Positions 1-10,600 are shown, counted from the stretch's first letter. The stretch: 64,000 nt of DNA from Wenzhouxiangellaceae bacterium (GCA_028289455.1 JANQPN010000075.1:1-64000), one strand, 5' to 3'. Program-made: numbers and translations. The notes: generated by a model from the sequence alone, not told the origin.

Positions 1-63
1 TTAAATTACACCTGGCCGGAACGAATTTGGCGCTGGCTGCGTCCCAGGCTGGGTATCAAGTAA
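1..63 (+). CDS. C-terminal end of an unidentified protein (partial)
   Basis: An open frame enters from the left edge and ends at a TAA at 61-63. The 20 visible residues are basic and aromatic, with the pattern RIWRWLRPRLGIK at the very end. This is too little to name a family. The phosphopantetheinyl transferase starts about 16 bases later, so the two may be co-transcribed. Confidence 0.4.
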   Translation, partial: LNYTWPERIWRWLRPRLGIK

Positions 64-79
64 CAGTTGATTGAATATT

Positions 80-808
80 ATGCATTTCAAACCTGCCAGC
101 CTGCCGTTTCGTGATCTTCATTTAGCAGATGATGATGCCCATTTGTGGTTGCTGGATACAGCACAATTACCGGTTCCAGGTATTGATGAACAGACCCACG
201 GCGGCAATGCCGGGCGATTTGTGCGGCGTTTTTATCTACGCTTGCTGCTGGGTGGCTATCTGGGACGCCCGGCACACACGGTAAAGCTTGCCAAAACAGC
301 CTCGGGTAAACCGTATATCGCTGAGTGGGACAACGCTGAAGGGCCGCCGTTGTTCTTCAGCCTGAGTCATCATACGGGTTATCTGCTCATTGCTGTTTGC
401 CGCCGTTATCCGATTGGTGTTGACCTGGAAAGTGCTGAACGACCTTTACGCCAGCCGATGAAACTGGCCAGGCGCTATTTCCATGCGTCTGAATATGAAT
501 ATCTGAAAAGTCTGCCGCCGGAAAACCTGCATCAGCGCTGGCTGACAATCTGGACATGCAAGGAGGCAGTGGTTAAAGCCACCGGCGGTGGAATAGTTTC
601 CGGGCTGGAACGGTTTGCAGTATTACCGGGTGAAGATCAGCCCCAATTGACGGCAGCGGTTAACACCCCTGATGATGATCCACTGCACAAACTGAAACTG
701 GTTAAATTGCTTCCGCAGCCGGGTTTGATGGGGGCACTCGCATGCGATCAAAGTATCAAGTCTCTGCAGGGCTGGCGGCTGTCGGGAGCCAATGAGCATC
801 AGCATTAA
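80..808 (+). CDS. 4'-phosphopantetheinyl transferase, Sfp type
   Basis: This enzyme should move the phosphopantetheine arm of coenzyme A onto a serine of an acyl or peptidyl carrier protein in the cytoplasm. The Sfp-family signature is visible: GVDLE with the metal-binding acids D115 and E117, then W158-x2-K161-E162-A163-x2-K166. At about 242 residues it has normal Sfp-type length. An in-frame TTG lies three codons upstream (71), but the ATG at 80 is preferred. No carrier protein, NRPS or PKS lies in the window, so its substrate is unknown. Its stop codon overlaps that of the convergent DUF1801 gene. Family is confident; partner is not. Confidence 0.88.
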   Translation: MHFKPASLPFRDLHLADDDAHLWLLDTAQLPVPGIDEQTHGGNAGRFVRRFYLRLLLGGYLGRPAHTVKLAKTASGKPYIAEWDNAEGPPLFFSLSHHTGYLLIAVCRRYPIGVDLESAERPLRQPMKLARRYFHASEYEYLKSLPPENLHQRWLTIWTCKEAVVKATGGGIVSGLERFAVLPGEDQPQLTAAVNTPDDDPLHKLKLVKLLPQPGLMGALACDQSIKSLQGWRLSGANEHQH

Positions 809-1167
809 GTCTGATCATTGATGGTCTGCAGCATTTGTGCTGCCAGACGGCGTAATTCCCCTAACGGCAGATTTCTTGAACCGCTGTAACGCAGGCAGGT
901 TTTTCCGGAGCGGATATATTTGAGCTTTGTCTCATACTGGCTCAACAGTTCCGGTGCCACGATATACAGCATCGGGCCTTGTGGCCGGTAAGCAAACCCG
1001 GCTTTCCACTGGTTGCCGATGTTATAGACCGGAAATCCGGAAGGGCCGATGCTGCCCTTGGCTTTGCTGAGGTTTTTCTCGATAAGGCGGCGAATTTCGA
1101 TCAGTTCCGGACGCTGATCATGTGGCGCCATATTTAAATAATCGTCAATGGTGCTTGGCTTATTCAC
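805..1167 (-). CDS. DUF1801 (YdhG-like) domain protein
   Basis: A 120-residue soluble protein. It has the DUF1801 pattern: N-terminal helix with DDYL, a helical stretch with EIRRLIEKNL, then GFPVYNIGNQWKAGFAY and a basic, helical C-terminus. The domain has a frataxin-like fold, and some members are proposed iron chaperones, but the role of most is unknown. The gene is convergent with the phosphopantetheinyl transferase and the two stop codons overlap (805-808). A second, distant DUF1801 protein is encoded at 62625-62984. Confidence 0.75.
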   Translation of the reverse strand: MNKPSTIDDYLNMAPHDQRPELIEIRRLIEKNLSKAKGSIGPSGFPVYNIGNQWKAGFAYRPQGPMLYIVAPELLSQYETKLKYIRSGKTCLRYSGSRNLPLGELRRLAAQMLQTINDQT

Positions 1168-1606
1168 TCTCTAACTCTGAACCTTTTTTATTTATGTACT
1201 GCTATCCCGGCAGCTTTATTTATGCATGCGATTTCCGCGCGAAAGCAGGTATTGTTCCCCAACGGTTGTTCGCTGTTTAAGCCTTAATGGATGCTGGTCA
1301 GGCTTTGCTATTAGTGGATAATAGCTCTATTCAATCTGGATGTATAATAGGTTTATTCAATTATTTCAATAGTTTGCATGAATATTGCAGAGATTGAAAC
1401 GTGTGGCGGCGGGAGAGCTCACTTTAACTCTGCAAAAAGCTGAATTTTTGGGCATTAATCAGTCTGGACCGGACATCATGCAATAGACTGGCTACAGGTT
1501 CGCGATAAATCACCATGACCGGGCGATAACTGCGGATATTAGCATTGCGGCACTTTGCTATGATGTGGCGGCAATTTGAGCAACCAACCTTACTGGGAGA
1601 AATACT
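1168..1606. other. Non-coding interval between divergent genes
   Basis: About 440 bases with no convincing gene on either strand. It lies between the start of the DUF1801 gene (reading left) and the start of the small membrane protein (reading right), so promoters for both are expected here. The part from about 1300 to 1390 is A+T-rich and holds a perfect TATAAT at 1343-1348, but no good -35 element sits 16-18 bases away. No stable hairpin was found. Confidence 0.4.
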
Positions 1607-2008
1607 ATGGAAAATGCCAAACGCATTGCCAATGCATTATTTGTATTGCGGCTGGGCGTATTTATCGTCATGTTCATGTGGACAATCGATAAGTTCATTC
1701 ACCCCGAGCATGCAGCTGCAGTATATAAAGCATTTTATTTTTTGGGTGATTTCAGTGCCACTACTTTTTATATCATCGGCAGTCTGGAGATGGTGATTCT
1801 TCTCGGTTTCTTATTGGGTGTCAAAAAAACCATCACCTACGGTCTGGTGCTGGTATTTCATACCGTATCCACACTGTCGACCTGGCAGAAACTGCTGACC
1901 CCATTTGAAAATGTCAACCTGTTGTTTTTTACAGCGATTCCTATGCTGGCAGCATGCTGGGCGTTATTCAGCCTGAGAGACATGGACACCAAGTTCACCC
2001 TCGGCTGA
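1607..2008 (+). CDS. Small four-helix inner-membrane protein (DoxX-like)
   Basis: A 133-residue protein with four predicted membrane helices, at about residues 10-28, 48-68, 72-92 and 100-122. The motif FHTVSTLSTW lies between helices 3 and 4. Size and layout recall DoxX-like membrane proteins, but I cannot assign a function. The start is supported by a GGGAGA ribosome-binding site six bases before the ATG. A longer frame starting at 1545 is an overlapping shadow. The gene stands alone. Confidence 0.65.
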   Translation: MENAKRIANALFVLRLGVFIVMFMWTIDKFIHPEHAAAVYKAFYFLGDFSATTFYIIGSLEMVILLGFLLGVKKTITYGLVLVFHTVSTLSTWQKLLTPFENVNLLFFTAIPMLAACWALFSLRDMDTKFTLG

Positions 2009-2091
2009 TATTTTTATTCTGCGCCGTTGCACTGCAGCGGCGTTAGCATCTACAGTTCTCATTCTCCTGACATCCACTAAAGGTAATCCGT

Positions 2092-4563
2092 ATGCGATAT
2101 CTGGTTCTGCTGACAGCCTTATTAGTCTGCGTTTCCTGTACAGACAGCCCTCAATCCGAGCAGGGTGAAAACCCGACAACATTTGTTGAAGCTGTGGAGG
2201 GGATGCAACAGCTGCCGGGATTTATTGATCTATACACCAGCGAATCGAAGGGCAAGGTCCTGGCATTGTTGCCTGCACCGGATGACCAGGGCATCTCGTT
2301 AAGGCTCATCCATGCCGTGCGTCTGACGGCCGGCCTGGGTTCAAATCCACTCGGTCTGGATCGCGGCTGGGGTAACTCCGGTCAACTGATCCGGTTCCGG
2401 CAGTTGGGTGAGCGGGTGGTTGCCGAGGTGGAAAATCATAAATACCGGGCAATCACCGATAACCAGCTAGAGCGTCAGGCCATTCGTTCATCGTTTGCCA
2501 ATTCATTTATCTGGTCAACTAAAGTTATTGCTGCCGATACCGATGGCAGGTTGCTGATTGATCTGTCGGGGTTACTCACCATGGACGTGCTGGGGCTGGC
2601 CGGTGCAATGGACGAGCAGGGAGCTGGTTTCAGCAAATCATCAGAGAGATCGATGGCCGATGTGCAGTCGGTGCTGGCGTTTCCCGATAATGTTGAAGTC
2701 GATGCCTTTATAACGTTCACCTCCAATAATCCCGGTGACGAGGTCGATGCTACAGCCGCCAATGCCAATGCAGTAACGCTGGTCCAGCACCATTCATTTG
2801 TCAGGTTGCCGGATGCCGGCTACCGGATACGTGAAGCCGATCCGCGTACCGGTACGTTTGCGCTGGGTTTCTATAATTATTCAGCGCCGTTGTCCCAGCC
2901 GGTACTGGATGGCTATGTGATGCGCCACCGGCTGCAGCGTGAAGATCGCAATGACCCCAACAGCCCGGTGCTGGAACCCATCGTGTTTTATATCGATTCC
3001 GGCGCACCGGAACCGATTCGGTCGGCACTGGTGGATGGTGCTTCCTGGTGGGCGGAAGCATTTGCAGAAGCCGGTTTTCCTGATGGCTACCGGGTGGAGA
3101 TTCTTCCGGAGGATGCACACCCGCTGGATATCCGCTACAACGTGGTGCAATGGGTGCACAGGCAGACCCGCGGCTGGTCATACGGTGGTGGAATCATCGA
3201 TCCGCGCACCGGAGAAATGATCAAAGGACATGTCATTCTGGGCTCACAGCGGGTGCGTCAGGACCGGATGATTTTTGAAGGGCTTGCCGGTGTTGGACAA
3301 ACGGACAGCGGCAGCGCAGATGATCCGGTGGAGCTGGCGCTGGCGCGCATCCGCCAACTGGCTGCTCACGAACTCGGCCATGCACTCGGCTTTGGCCATA
3401 ACTTTGCGGCTTCGGTAAACAACCGTGCTTCAGTAATGGACTACCCGGCCCCCTGGGTTACAGTCGGCAGTGACGGCCAGCTGGATTTTTCACAGGCTTA
3501 TGGCGTGGGTATCGGTGACTGGGATATTCACACGGCTAAATGGCTGTACAGCGAATTTCCGGAAGATGCGGATGAGGCTGCTCAACTTGAGTCGCTGGTC
3601 AACCAGGCAAAAGAGCAGGGTCTGCTGTATATAGCCGATGGGGATGCGCGTTCTGTCGGCACGGCCCAGCCGCGTGCGGCCGTTTGGGATAACGGCAGTG
3701 ATCCGATTGATGAGTTGAATCAAACCATGCAGGTCAGGGCAATTGCACTGCAGAATTTCGGGATCGACAGAATTGATCCAGGCAGCCGTGTTTCTGATTT
3801 GCGTGAAGTACTGACCCCGATTTATCTGTATCACCGCTATCAGATCGATGCTGCAGCAAAAAGCCTGGGTGGTTTGTATTTTGATTACAGTCTGCGGGGT
3901 GACCAGGCACCGGCATCGCGGCCGGCTGCTGCCGATGAACAACGGCGTGCGCTGCAGGCATTGCTGGCAACGCTGGCACCACAGGCGCTGGATTTGCCGG
4001 ACACTACACTGAACCTGCTGCTGCCACCGCATGACAGTTATTGGTTCGATGTGGTTGATGAATCCATTGCCGGCCGCTCAGGTCAGGTGTTTGATATCTA
4101 TGCTGCAGCGGAAACGGCGGCAGACCTGACATTTGCTGCGTTGCTCAATCCGCAGCGTGCAGAGCGCCTGGTTCAGTTCCATAGCCGGGACAACAGCATG
4201 CCGGGGCTGGAAGATGTTCTGGATGGTATTGAGGCGGCGGTATTTAATGTGCGGGCAGATTCTCCGCGTCAATCCGGTATTGCCGAAGCGGTACAGTCAC
4301 GTTATGTATTTGCTTTGATGGCGCTGGATCAAAGTGGTGTGTCACCGCTGGTGAAGGCGCGTACCAGCACCCGTTTGCAGGTTTTGCAGAATAACCTGAG
4401 CATTGCTGCCGGTAGTGCAGTGCAGGGGTGGCTGGCAGACCGGATCGGCAGTTATCTGTCGCGTCCTGCGCCAGCCAAAACAGCCTCCACTCCCGGTCCG
4501 GATACGCCACCGGGTAGCCCGATCGGTGCCGGTTTTTATGAAACCTGCTGGCATTGTGATTAA
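2092..4563 (+). CDS. Exported zinc-dependent metalloprotease lipoprotein (DUF5117/DUF4953-like)
   Basis: An 823-residue protein. It opens with a lipoprotein-type signal peptide ending in a VSC lipobox, so it is probably anchored in the periplasm or outer membrane. The catalytic site is an extended HExxHxxGxxH motif: H426, E427, H430 and H436 in HELGHALGFGHN. A Met-turn follows at M449 (SVMDYP), typical of metzincin-like proteases. The N-terminal part matches large bacterial zinc-dependent proteases with DUF5117/DUF4953 domains. Substrate is unknown. The amidohydrolase gene begins nine bases after the stop, so the two form an operon, perhaps for peptide use. Confidence 0.85.
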   Translation: MRYLVLLTALLVCVSCTDSPQSEQGENPTTFVEAVEGMQQLPGFIDLYTSESKGKVLALLPAPDDQGISLRLIHAVRLTAGLGSNPLGLDRGWGNSGQLIRFRQLGERVVAEVENHKYRAITDNQLERQAIRSSFANSFIWSTKVIAADTDGRLLIDLSGLLTMDVLGLAGAMDEQGAGFSKSSERSMADVQSVLAFPDNVEVDAFITFTSNNPGDEVDATAANANAVTLVQHHSFVRLPDAGYRIREADPRTGTFALGFYNYSAPLSQPVLDGYVMRHRLQREDRNDPNSPVLEPIVFYIDSGAPEPIRSALVDGASWWAEAFAEAGFPDGYRVEILPEDAHPLDIRYNVVQWVHRQTRGWSYGGGIIDPRTGEMIKGHVILGSQRVRQDRMIFEGLAGVGQTDSGSADDPVELALARIRQLAAHELGHALGFGHNFAASVNNRASVMDYPAPWVTVGSDGQLDFSQAYGVGIGDWDIHTAKWLYSEFPEDADEAAQLESLVNQAKEQGLLYIADGDARSVGTAQPRAAVWDNGSDPIDELNQTMQVRAIALQNFGIDRIDPGSRVSDLREVLTPIYLYHRYQIDAAAKSLGGLYFDYSLRGDQAPASRPAAADEQRRALQALLATLAPQALDLPDTTLNLLLPPHDSYWFDVVDESIAGRSGQVFDIYAAAETAADLTFAALLNPQRAERLVQFHSRDNSMPGLEDVLDGIEAAVFNVRADSPRQSGIAEAVQSRYVFALMALDQSGVSPLVKARTSTRLQVLQNNLSIAAGSAVQGWLADRIGSYLSRPAPAKTASTPGPDTPPGSPIGAGFYETCWHCD

Positions 4564-4572
4564 GGCGAGAAG

Positions 4573-5994
4573 ATGAAAAACCCATTCCATTTGCTGGTTT
4601 ACTGTGCGGCTTTGCTGGCGCAATCAAGCGGTGCGCAAACTTATCTGCAGGGCGCTACCATTATTGACGGTACGGGTGCGGCTGGAATTGAAAACGGCGT
4701 TGTCATTGTTGAAAACGGAAAACTGAGCTGTGTCGGAAGTTCACAGCAATGCCCGGTTCCGGCTGATGCAGAAGTGATTGAGCTGCAGGGCAGCTTTATC
4801 ACCCCCGGGCTGGTTGACGCGCATGTGCATTTTGGTCAGACCGGCTGGCTGGACGGCCGCCCGGATGGCATTTCAGCACCGGCCGTCTACCCGTATGCAG
4901 CAACTGCAAAAGCAGCCAAAGACAATCCGGGACGCTGGCAGCAAAGTTATCTCTGTTCCGGTATTACGGCGGTGTTTGATGTTGGCGGACCATTCTGGAC
5001 CACCCAGCTCAGAGATGAAGCTGAAAACGACCCAGGGTCTGCGCATGTCAGAGCAGCCGGTCCGCTGATCAGCTGGGCGGGTCGCGAACAGCTGCAGCTG
5101 GACGATGAGGTTTTTTCCTTCCTGCCAATGGGCAGTGTGGAGGAGTCAGTTGAAGGCGTCGCTAAGCTCAAACAGCAGGGAGCACAGGCTGTAAAGGTCT
5201 GGTACCTGGCTCCATCCGCTGATCAAAGAGAGGTAATGGATCAGCGAATGCTGGCTATTGGCGAGGCAGCCAAGCAGGCAGGCCTGCCTTTACTGGTTCA
5301 CGCCACCTCATTGCGGGAAGCCAAAGTGGCGCTGCGAGCTGGCGCACATATGCTGGTACACAGTGTTTCGGATCAACCGGTCGATCAGGAATTTATTAAT
5401 CTACTGTTAGCCAATAACACAGTATATGCACCCACACTGGTAGTCGGCAGCGGTTGGGTCCGGGCTCTGGCCAGCGTAGTGTTGCAGGCTGCGCCTCCTG
5501 TTGACGACCCGAATGGTTGTGTTGATCAAAATACTATAGACAAAATTGCACAACCAGAATTGTTGCATGAGTATCTGCCGGCTGCTCTGAACAACGCCTG
5601 GGCCTATCGGCGGCTGGAAAATGAGGGGCGTGAGCTGGTGCTGATGGAGCAGAATCTGATGGCGGTATTTGCAGCCGGCGGATTAATCGCCACAGCCACC
5701 GATGCCGGCAACCCGATGACCCTGCATGGCCCGTCGATTTACACAGAAATGGAAGCCATGCAGCGGGCTGGATTGTCAGCCGACGATATTATTGTGATGA
5801 CCACCCGCAACGGCGCTCAGGCCATGCTGGATGATGACAGGTTTGGAACATTACAGGCCGGCAAAGCGGCTGATCTGGTGGTGCTGAAGCAGGATCCGCG
5901 TGAGGATATCAGTGCGTTCCGAAGCCTGAGTCATGTGATGCGTGCAGGAATTTTGCATAACCAGTCTGAACTGGCATACCGGCGGGTTGATTAG
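4573..5994 (+). CDS. Exported amidohydrolase (metal-dependent, imidazolonepropionase-like)
   Basis: A 473-residue amidohydrolase-superfamily enzyme with an N-terminal signal peptide that should put it in the periplasm. The expected metal-site residues are all present: H84 and H86 (VDAHVHF), K208 (QAVKVWY), H243 (LVHATS), H263 (LVHSV) and D377 (TDAGNP). The C-terminal segment with GTLQAGKAADLVVLKQDP closes the small beta-domain typical of this superfamily. Relatives act on cyclic amides or on dipeptides such as Xaa-Pro; the true substrate cannot be read from sequence. It follows the metalloprotease by nine bases with a GGCGAGA ribosome-binding site. Confidence 0.85.
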   Translation: MKNPFHLLVYCAALLAQSSGAQTYLQGATIIDGTGAAGIENGVVIVENGKLSCVGSSQQCPVPADAEVIELQGSFITPGLVDAHVHFGQTGWLDGRPDGISAPAVYPYAATAKAAKDNPGRWQQSYLCSGITAVFDVGGPFWTTQLRDEAENDPGSAHVRAAGPLISWAGREQLQLDDEVFSFLPMGSVEESVEGVAKLKQQGAQAVKVWYLAPSADQREVMDQRMLAIGEAAKQAGLPLLVHATSLREAKVALRAGAHMLVHSVSDQPVDQEFINLLLANNTVYAPTLVVGSGWVRALASVVLQAAPPVDDPNGCVDQNTIDKIAQPELLHEYLPAALNNAWAYRRLENEGRELVLMEQNLMAVFAAGGLIATATDAGNPMTLHGPSIYTEMEAMQRAGLSADDIIVMTTRNGAQAMLDDDRFGTLQAGKAADLVVLKQDPREDISAFRSLSHVMRAGILHNQSELAYRRVD

Positions 5995-6023
5995 AAAAAA
6001 CTGCGGCCGGAATCCAGCCGCAG
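5995..6023 (-). terminator. Intrinsic terminator for the leftward exported-protein gene
   Basis: The arms CTGCGGC (6001-6007) and GCCGCAG (6017-6023) form a 7-bp GC-rich stem. Read on the minus strand, the stem is followed directly by six Ts (5995-6000), so it should stop transcription arriving from the gene at 6037-7467. The hairpin alone may also slow transcription from the amidohydrolase side. Confidence 0.7.
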
Positions 6024-6036
6024 GCTTAAAGAAACT

Positions 6037-7467
6037 TTATCGTTCCAGCTGGCTTAAGCGTGCCTGAAGAGCATCAATCTGGCGCTGTTGGTCAATGGTA
6101 TGCTGGGTCAGCTGCTGAATGGTCTGCAGTAACTGCAGCTGGAAAGCAATCACATCATGTGCTCTGTTGTCATCGGTAAAGCCCGGCAGCTGCTGATTGG
6201 CATCAATAAACTGCCCCAGGTCGGTCAATGACATGGCAGTATTCTTACCCCGTGAATTCAATGAAGAGGCTTTGGGCAGGTCGATGCCGCGGTTGCTGAT
6301 CAATGTACCGGCAATAGTCAGGTTGCCGCCGGCACTGAGTGACAGCTCGGTTACTCCGGTAACGGCATCATCAATAGTGTAATCACCGGCACTGTCCAGT
6401 AATCCGGTGTCCCACTCGCGGTTGTTGGGGCCGATGTTGTCCAGCTTAATGCTTGGGCCGACGGTGGTTTCCTGCAAATGCAAAGAGGCAGCCGGGGTGA
6501 TGGTCCCCAGACCCACGGCGCCGGTGTTGTCGATGGTCAGGCTGTTGCTGGGAGCGCCTGGCTCGATACGCAGCGGCAACCGGAAACTGGTGTTGTCACG
6601 GATGAAAAATTCCATCTCATTGCCGCCAATATCCCATATCTGAGCGGTAAACCCGCCTGAACCGTCCTGTTCCAGCCGCATGGTGGGGGTATTGCCGTTG
6701 CGGGTGTGCATATCCACCAGAGGAGTGCGGGTACCCAGACCAATTTTGCCGCTGGCGTCGATGAACAGGGCACTGGTGGGCGCACCGCCGGATACGATAA
6801 ATGGTGAAGTGCCGGCGCTTATGTCATCAATGCTGAACTGGTTGGCACCGCCATTGGTGGTTTCGTTGGCAGCCAGCTCCCAGTCTGTCGATGGAAAGCT
6901 GGCGCTGTTGCTGGTGTCATCAAAGCGGATTCTTAGATTGTTTTCGCGCAGACGGAGAGAGTCGAAATCGAAAGGCTGATTATCATTACAGTCTAATCCG
7001 AAACAACCGCTGCCGCGGACTACCAGATCATCTGCAAAAACGACTGCCCGGCCTAAGGATTCATCCTGTTCAGGTGAGGCCAGTTGGCCATTGGCAATGG
7101 TGAATACACCGCTGTGCCTGGGCAGGCCGAATTTCGGGCGGTCATCCGGTGTTGCCGGATCAGTACGTTCTCTTGGTGTTGCCTGCAGGCTCACTTCGAA
7201 ATTATATTGCCCATCAGGCAGGCCGGTTGTATTGAATTCCGGCTGTTGATTTAACTCAAAATGTTGATCAAAACTGTACTCATTTGGTCCGTTAACGGTC
7301 AGGTTGGTAGTGAAGACGTTATCCCGAATGGCAATTTGAGTGAATGTAATGGTATTGCCGACATAACTCAGCTGAAAATCCGGCGCCTGCGCTAATGCGC
7401 GGCTGCTTATCAGTGATAAAACGGCAATCAATATAATAGTCTGGAACTTGGGGCGAAGTAACAACAT
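6037..7467 (-). CDS. Exported repeat protein with C-terminal coiled coil (phage-tail-fibre-like)
   Basis: About 476 residues from the preferred start, which begins just before a clear signal peptide (LIAVLSLISSRALAQA). The frame could extend 23 codons upstream, but a GAGAG site lies a few bases before the chosen ATG. The middle has two short repeated blocks of the type ALFIDASGKIGLGTRTP and SLTIDNTGAVGLGTITP, as in tail-fibre and S74-type proteins. The end has FIDANQQLPGF, comparable to the segment before the S74 chaperone region, then a Gln-rich coiled coil (QTIQQLTQHTIDQQRQIDAL). This suggests a trimeric secreted or surface fibre, but the catalytic S74 Ser/Lys pair is not evident. Function unknown. 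Confidence 0.65.
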   Translation of the reverse strand: MLLLRPKFQTIILIAVLSLISSRALAQAPDFQLSYVGNTITFTQIAIRDNVFTTNLTVNGPNEYSFDQHFELNQQPEFNTTGLPDGQYNFEVSLQATPRERTDPATPDDRPKFGLPRHSGVFTIANGQLASPEQDESLGRAVVFADDLVVRGSGCFGLDCNDNQPFDFDSLRLRENNLRIRFDDTSNSASFPSTDWELAANETTNGGANQFSIDDISAGTSPFIVSGGAPTSALFIDASGKIGLGTRTPLVDMHTRNGNTPTMRLEQDGSGGFTAQIWDIGGNEMEFFIRDNTSFRLPLRIEPGAPSNSLTIDNTGAVGLGTITPAASLHLQETTVGPSIKLDNIGPNNREWDTGLLDSAGDYTIDDAVTGVTELSLSAGGNLTIAGTLISNRGIDLPKASSLNSRGKNTAMSLTDLGQFIDANQQLPGFTDDNRAHDVIAFQLQLLQTIQQLTQHTIDQQRQIDALQARLSQLER

Positions 7468-7690
7468 GTGATAGCTCTCAGGGCAATAGGTATCAATTTT
7501 TATGGCTAGTGTAGTCGCAAAAAATGGTTTTTGCATAAGCTTTGCAAAACGCTACATCCTGTTCGCGTCACAGATGCATTATAGGCCATAGCCGGTTATG
7601 ATACAGGCATAAATAAAATCGCTAACGCAGAATGGATTTCAGGACGTTCCGTTCTCAGGATTAACCAGCCTTTCCAGGACACAAGTTACT

Positions 7691-10600
7691 ATGCATTGTC
7701 ATTTTTCACGTCATATGGTCCGTATTGCCCGCCGCTGTGCACTGCTGATGGCTTTATGCCTGGTAACAGTTTCCGCTTATGCGCAGCCGAGTTTCAGCAA
7801 AGTATTCAGCCCTGACACCATTGGCCCGGGGAGCCAGAGCGTATTAAGTTTTTTCATCAGCAACGGCAGTTCCCTGCCAGCCATTGATTTAGCATTTACC
7901 GATACGCTGCCGGCGGGAATGGACATCGCCGATCCACCGGCAATTTTTACCGATTGCGTAAACGGCCTGGTCAACGCGCCTGCCGGCGGCAGCACAATTA
8001 CCTTTACCGAAGGGCGCCTGTCTGCATTTGACGACTGTACTGTCAGAGTTAACGTGACCAGCAGTGTTGTTGGCACATCGACGAACACCAGTGGTGATCT
8101 GACATCAAGCCTGGGCAACAGCGGTACGGCCACCGATGACCTGACCGTGGTGGATACCCGGCCCGGGTTCAGTAAAAGCTTTGCGCCTTCAACAGTGAAT
8201 TTCAGGGAGCGCAGTACCCTGACATTTACGATCGATAATACATTGAATGGAGGAAACATCCTCAACATATCGTTTAACGATGAGTTTCCTATTGGAATGG
8301 TGGTGGCAGATCCGGCCAATGCTTCAACCACCTGTGTAGGCGGAGTTCTGATTGCTCAACCCGGCACAGACAACATGAGTTACACCCCCGGATTTTTTGG
8401 TGATGCATCGCTGACAGCTAACTCTACCTGCACGGTTTCTGTTGATGTAACGGGCAATGCGACCGGCCCGCTGGGTAATGTCAGTAGTGATCTGACTTCA
8501 ATCACCCTGCCCAGTCCGTTTCAAAACAGCAGCGGCCTGGCGGGTGATACGCTGCAGGTGGATGTCGATGAAGAACTGGTTTTCAGCAAGTCGTTTACCG
8601 ATGATCCGGTGATACCCGGCGGGACCGTAATGCTGGAATTTCGGATTCAAAATCCCGATCGTAATTTCCCCGTAAGCAATATCACCTTCACAGATGACCT
8701 GACTGCGGTGTTGAGTGGATTGACCGCAGTCGGTCTACCGTTCAATGATGTTTGTGGCCCTGGTTCGCAGATCAATGGCGGTACGGTGCTGACTCTTACC
8801 GGTGGCAGTCTTGGGCCTGACAGCACCTGTACCTTCAGTGTAATGCTGCAGACACCGGCGGCTGCGCCGGTGGGCGGATTTCCCAACATAACCAGCCCGA
8901 TAACGGGTGATGTGGCTGGTAATGCAGTTGTTGGTAATGCGGCATCAGAGACATTATTTATCGGTGAAGCGCCGATGTTGAGCAAGACATTCCTGACCAA
9001 CCCTGTCGGTGCAGGTGAGACGGTCAGTATGGAGTTCACCATTACCAATGTCAGCTCAACTTCTCCGGCTACTGATATTACCTTCAACGATGATATTGAG
9101 TCGTTCCTGCCTGGTGTTGTGGCGTCATCACTGCCGGCTGCAGGTTTTTGCGGACCGGGCTCTACGCTGTTTACCTTTCAGAATAACGGATTGACTATAT
9201 TGTCAATGATCGGCGGGAACCTGGCGGCTGACGCCAGTTGTACCTTCAGCGTGGATTTGCTGGTGCCGGCAGGTGGACTCGGCGGCGTATTTACCAATAC
9301 GACAACGGCCATATCAGCGACTGTGGATGGCATCACACAAACCGGAATTGCCGCCAGTGCCGATCTGGAAGTATTGGAAGCGCCGGCTCTGGAGAAAACC
9401 TTTACCGATGACCCGGTAGCGCCCGGTGATACTGTTATGCTGGAATTCACTATCACACATGACCTGAGTGCGCCGGCTGACGCGACTGGTATCAGTTTTA
9501 CGGATGATTTAAACGCAGCGCTGACCGGTTTGGCGGCAATAGGATTGCCTGCCAATGATGTCTGCGGGGCAGGATCTCAAATCAGTGGCACCACCAATCT
9601 CAGTTTTACCGGCGGAACTTTGTCACCGGGGGCAAGCTGTACCTTCAACGTGACGCTGCAAGTGCCGGCAACGGCATTACCTGGGGTGTTTACCAACATT
9701 ACCTCGAACCTGACAGCCACTGTTTCCGGCCAGAGTGTCACCGGCAATAGTGACAGTGACGAGCTGACCATAACCGGCCTGGAATTCACCAAGGAGTTTA
9801 TTGATGATCCGGTGATTGCCGGACAGATGGCAACATTGCGATTCACCATCGACAATACCAGCACGGTTAACGATGCCACCGGTATGTTTTTTACCGATAA
9901 TCTCACCGCAACACTGTCAGGGCTAACTGCAGTTGGCGCGTTGCCAACTGACCCCTGTGGGCCGGGTTCGTCGATCAGTGGCACAACATTCCTGATTTTT
10001 GTGGGTGGCAATCTTACCCCGGGAACATCATGCAGTTTTGATGTAACTGTCCAGGTACCGCCAGGAGCTCAGGATGATACTTACCAGAACATCACATCAA
10101 GCCTGACAGCAACCATTGATGGCAGTGTTGTTGTACTGCCTGCAGCCAGTGATGCCTTATTGGTTGATTCCAGACAGCTGCTGCTCAGCAAAGCATTTAC
10201 TGATGATCCGGTGCCGGCCGGTAGCACTGTGACGCTGGAGTTTATGCTGACCAACCTCAGCGCTACTGATGCCGTGAGTGACATAGCATTTACTGATGAC
10301 CTGAATGCGGTGCTGCCGGGTTTGGCCGCTGTTGGACTTCCGGCGGCAGATATCTGTGGTATGGGTTCATCTATCAGTGGCACAGGTCTGCTGATATTCA
10401 CAGGCGGGTCGTTACCAGCAGCCGGCAGTTGTACATTTGCCGTTACCCTGCAGCTACCTGCCGGTGGCTCGCCGGGTATATTTGTGAATACCACCAGCAG
10501 CGTTGCCGGCATGCTGGCCGGCCTCCCGGTCACTGGTGATCCGGCCATAGATAATCTGGCGGTGCTCAACTTCAATTTCAGCAAGTCATTTGTCAATCCG

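Noticed and set aside
80..808. Phosphopantetheinyl transferase as part of the RiPP/thiazoline cluster
   Set aside because: It lies 27 kb away, and RiPP cyclodehydratases need no carrier protein. The reductase homologue alone does not prove an NRPS.
7468..7536. Upstream start of the coiled-coil exported protein
   Set aside because: The extra 23 residues precede a complete signal peptide and have no ribosome-binding site.
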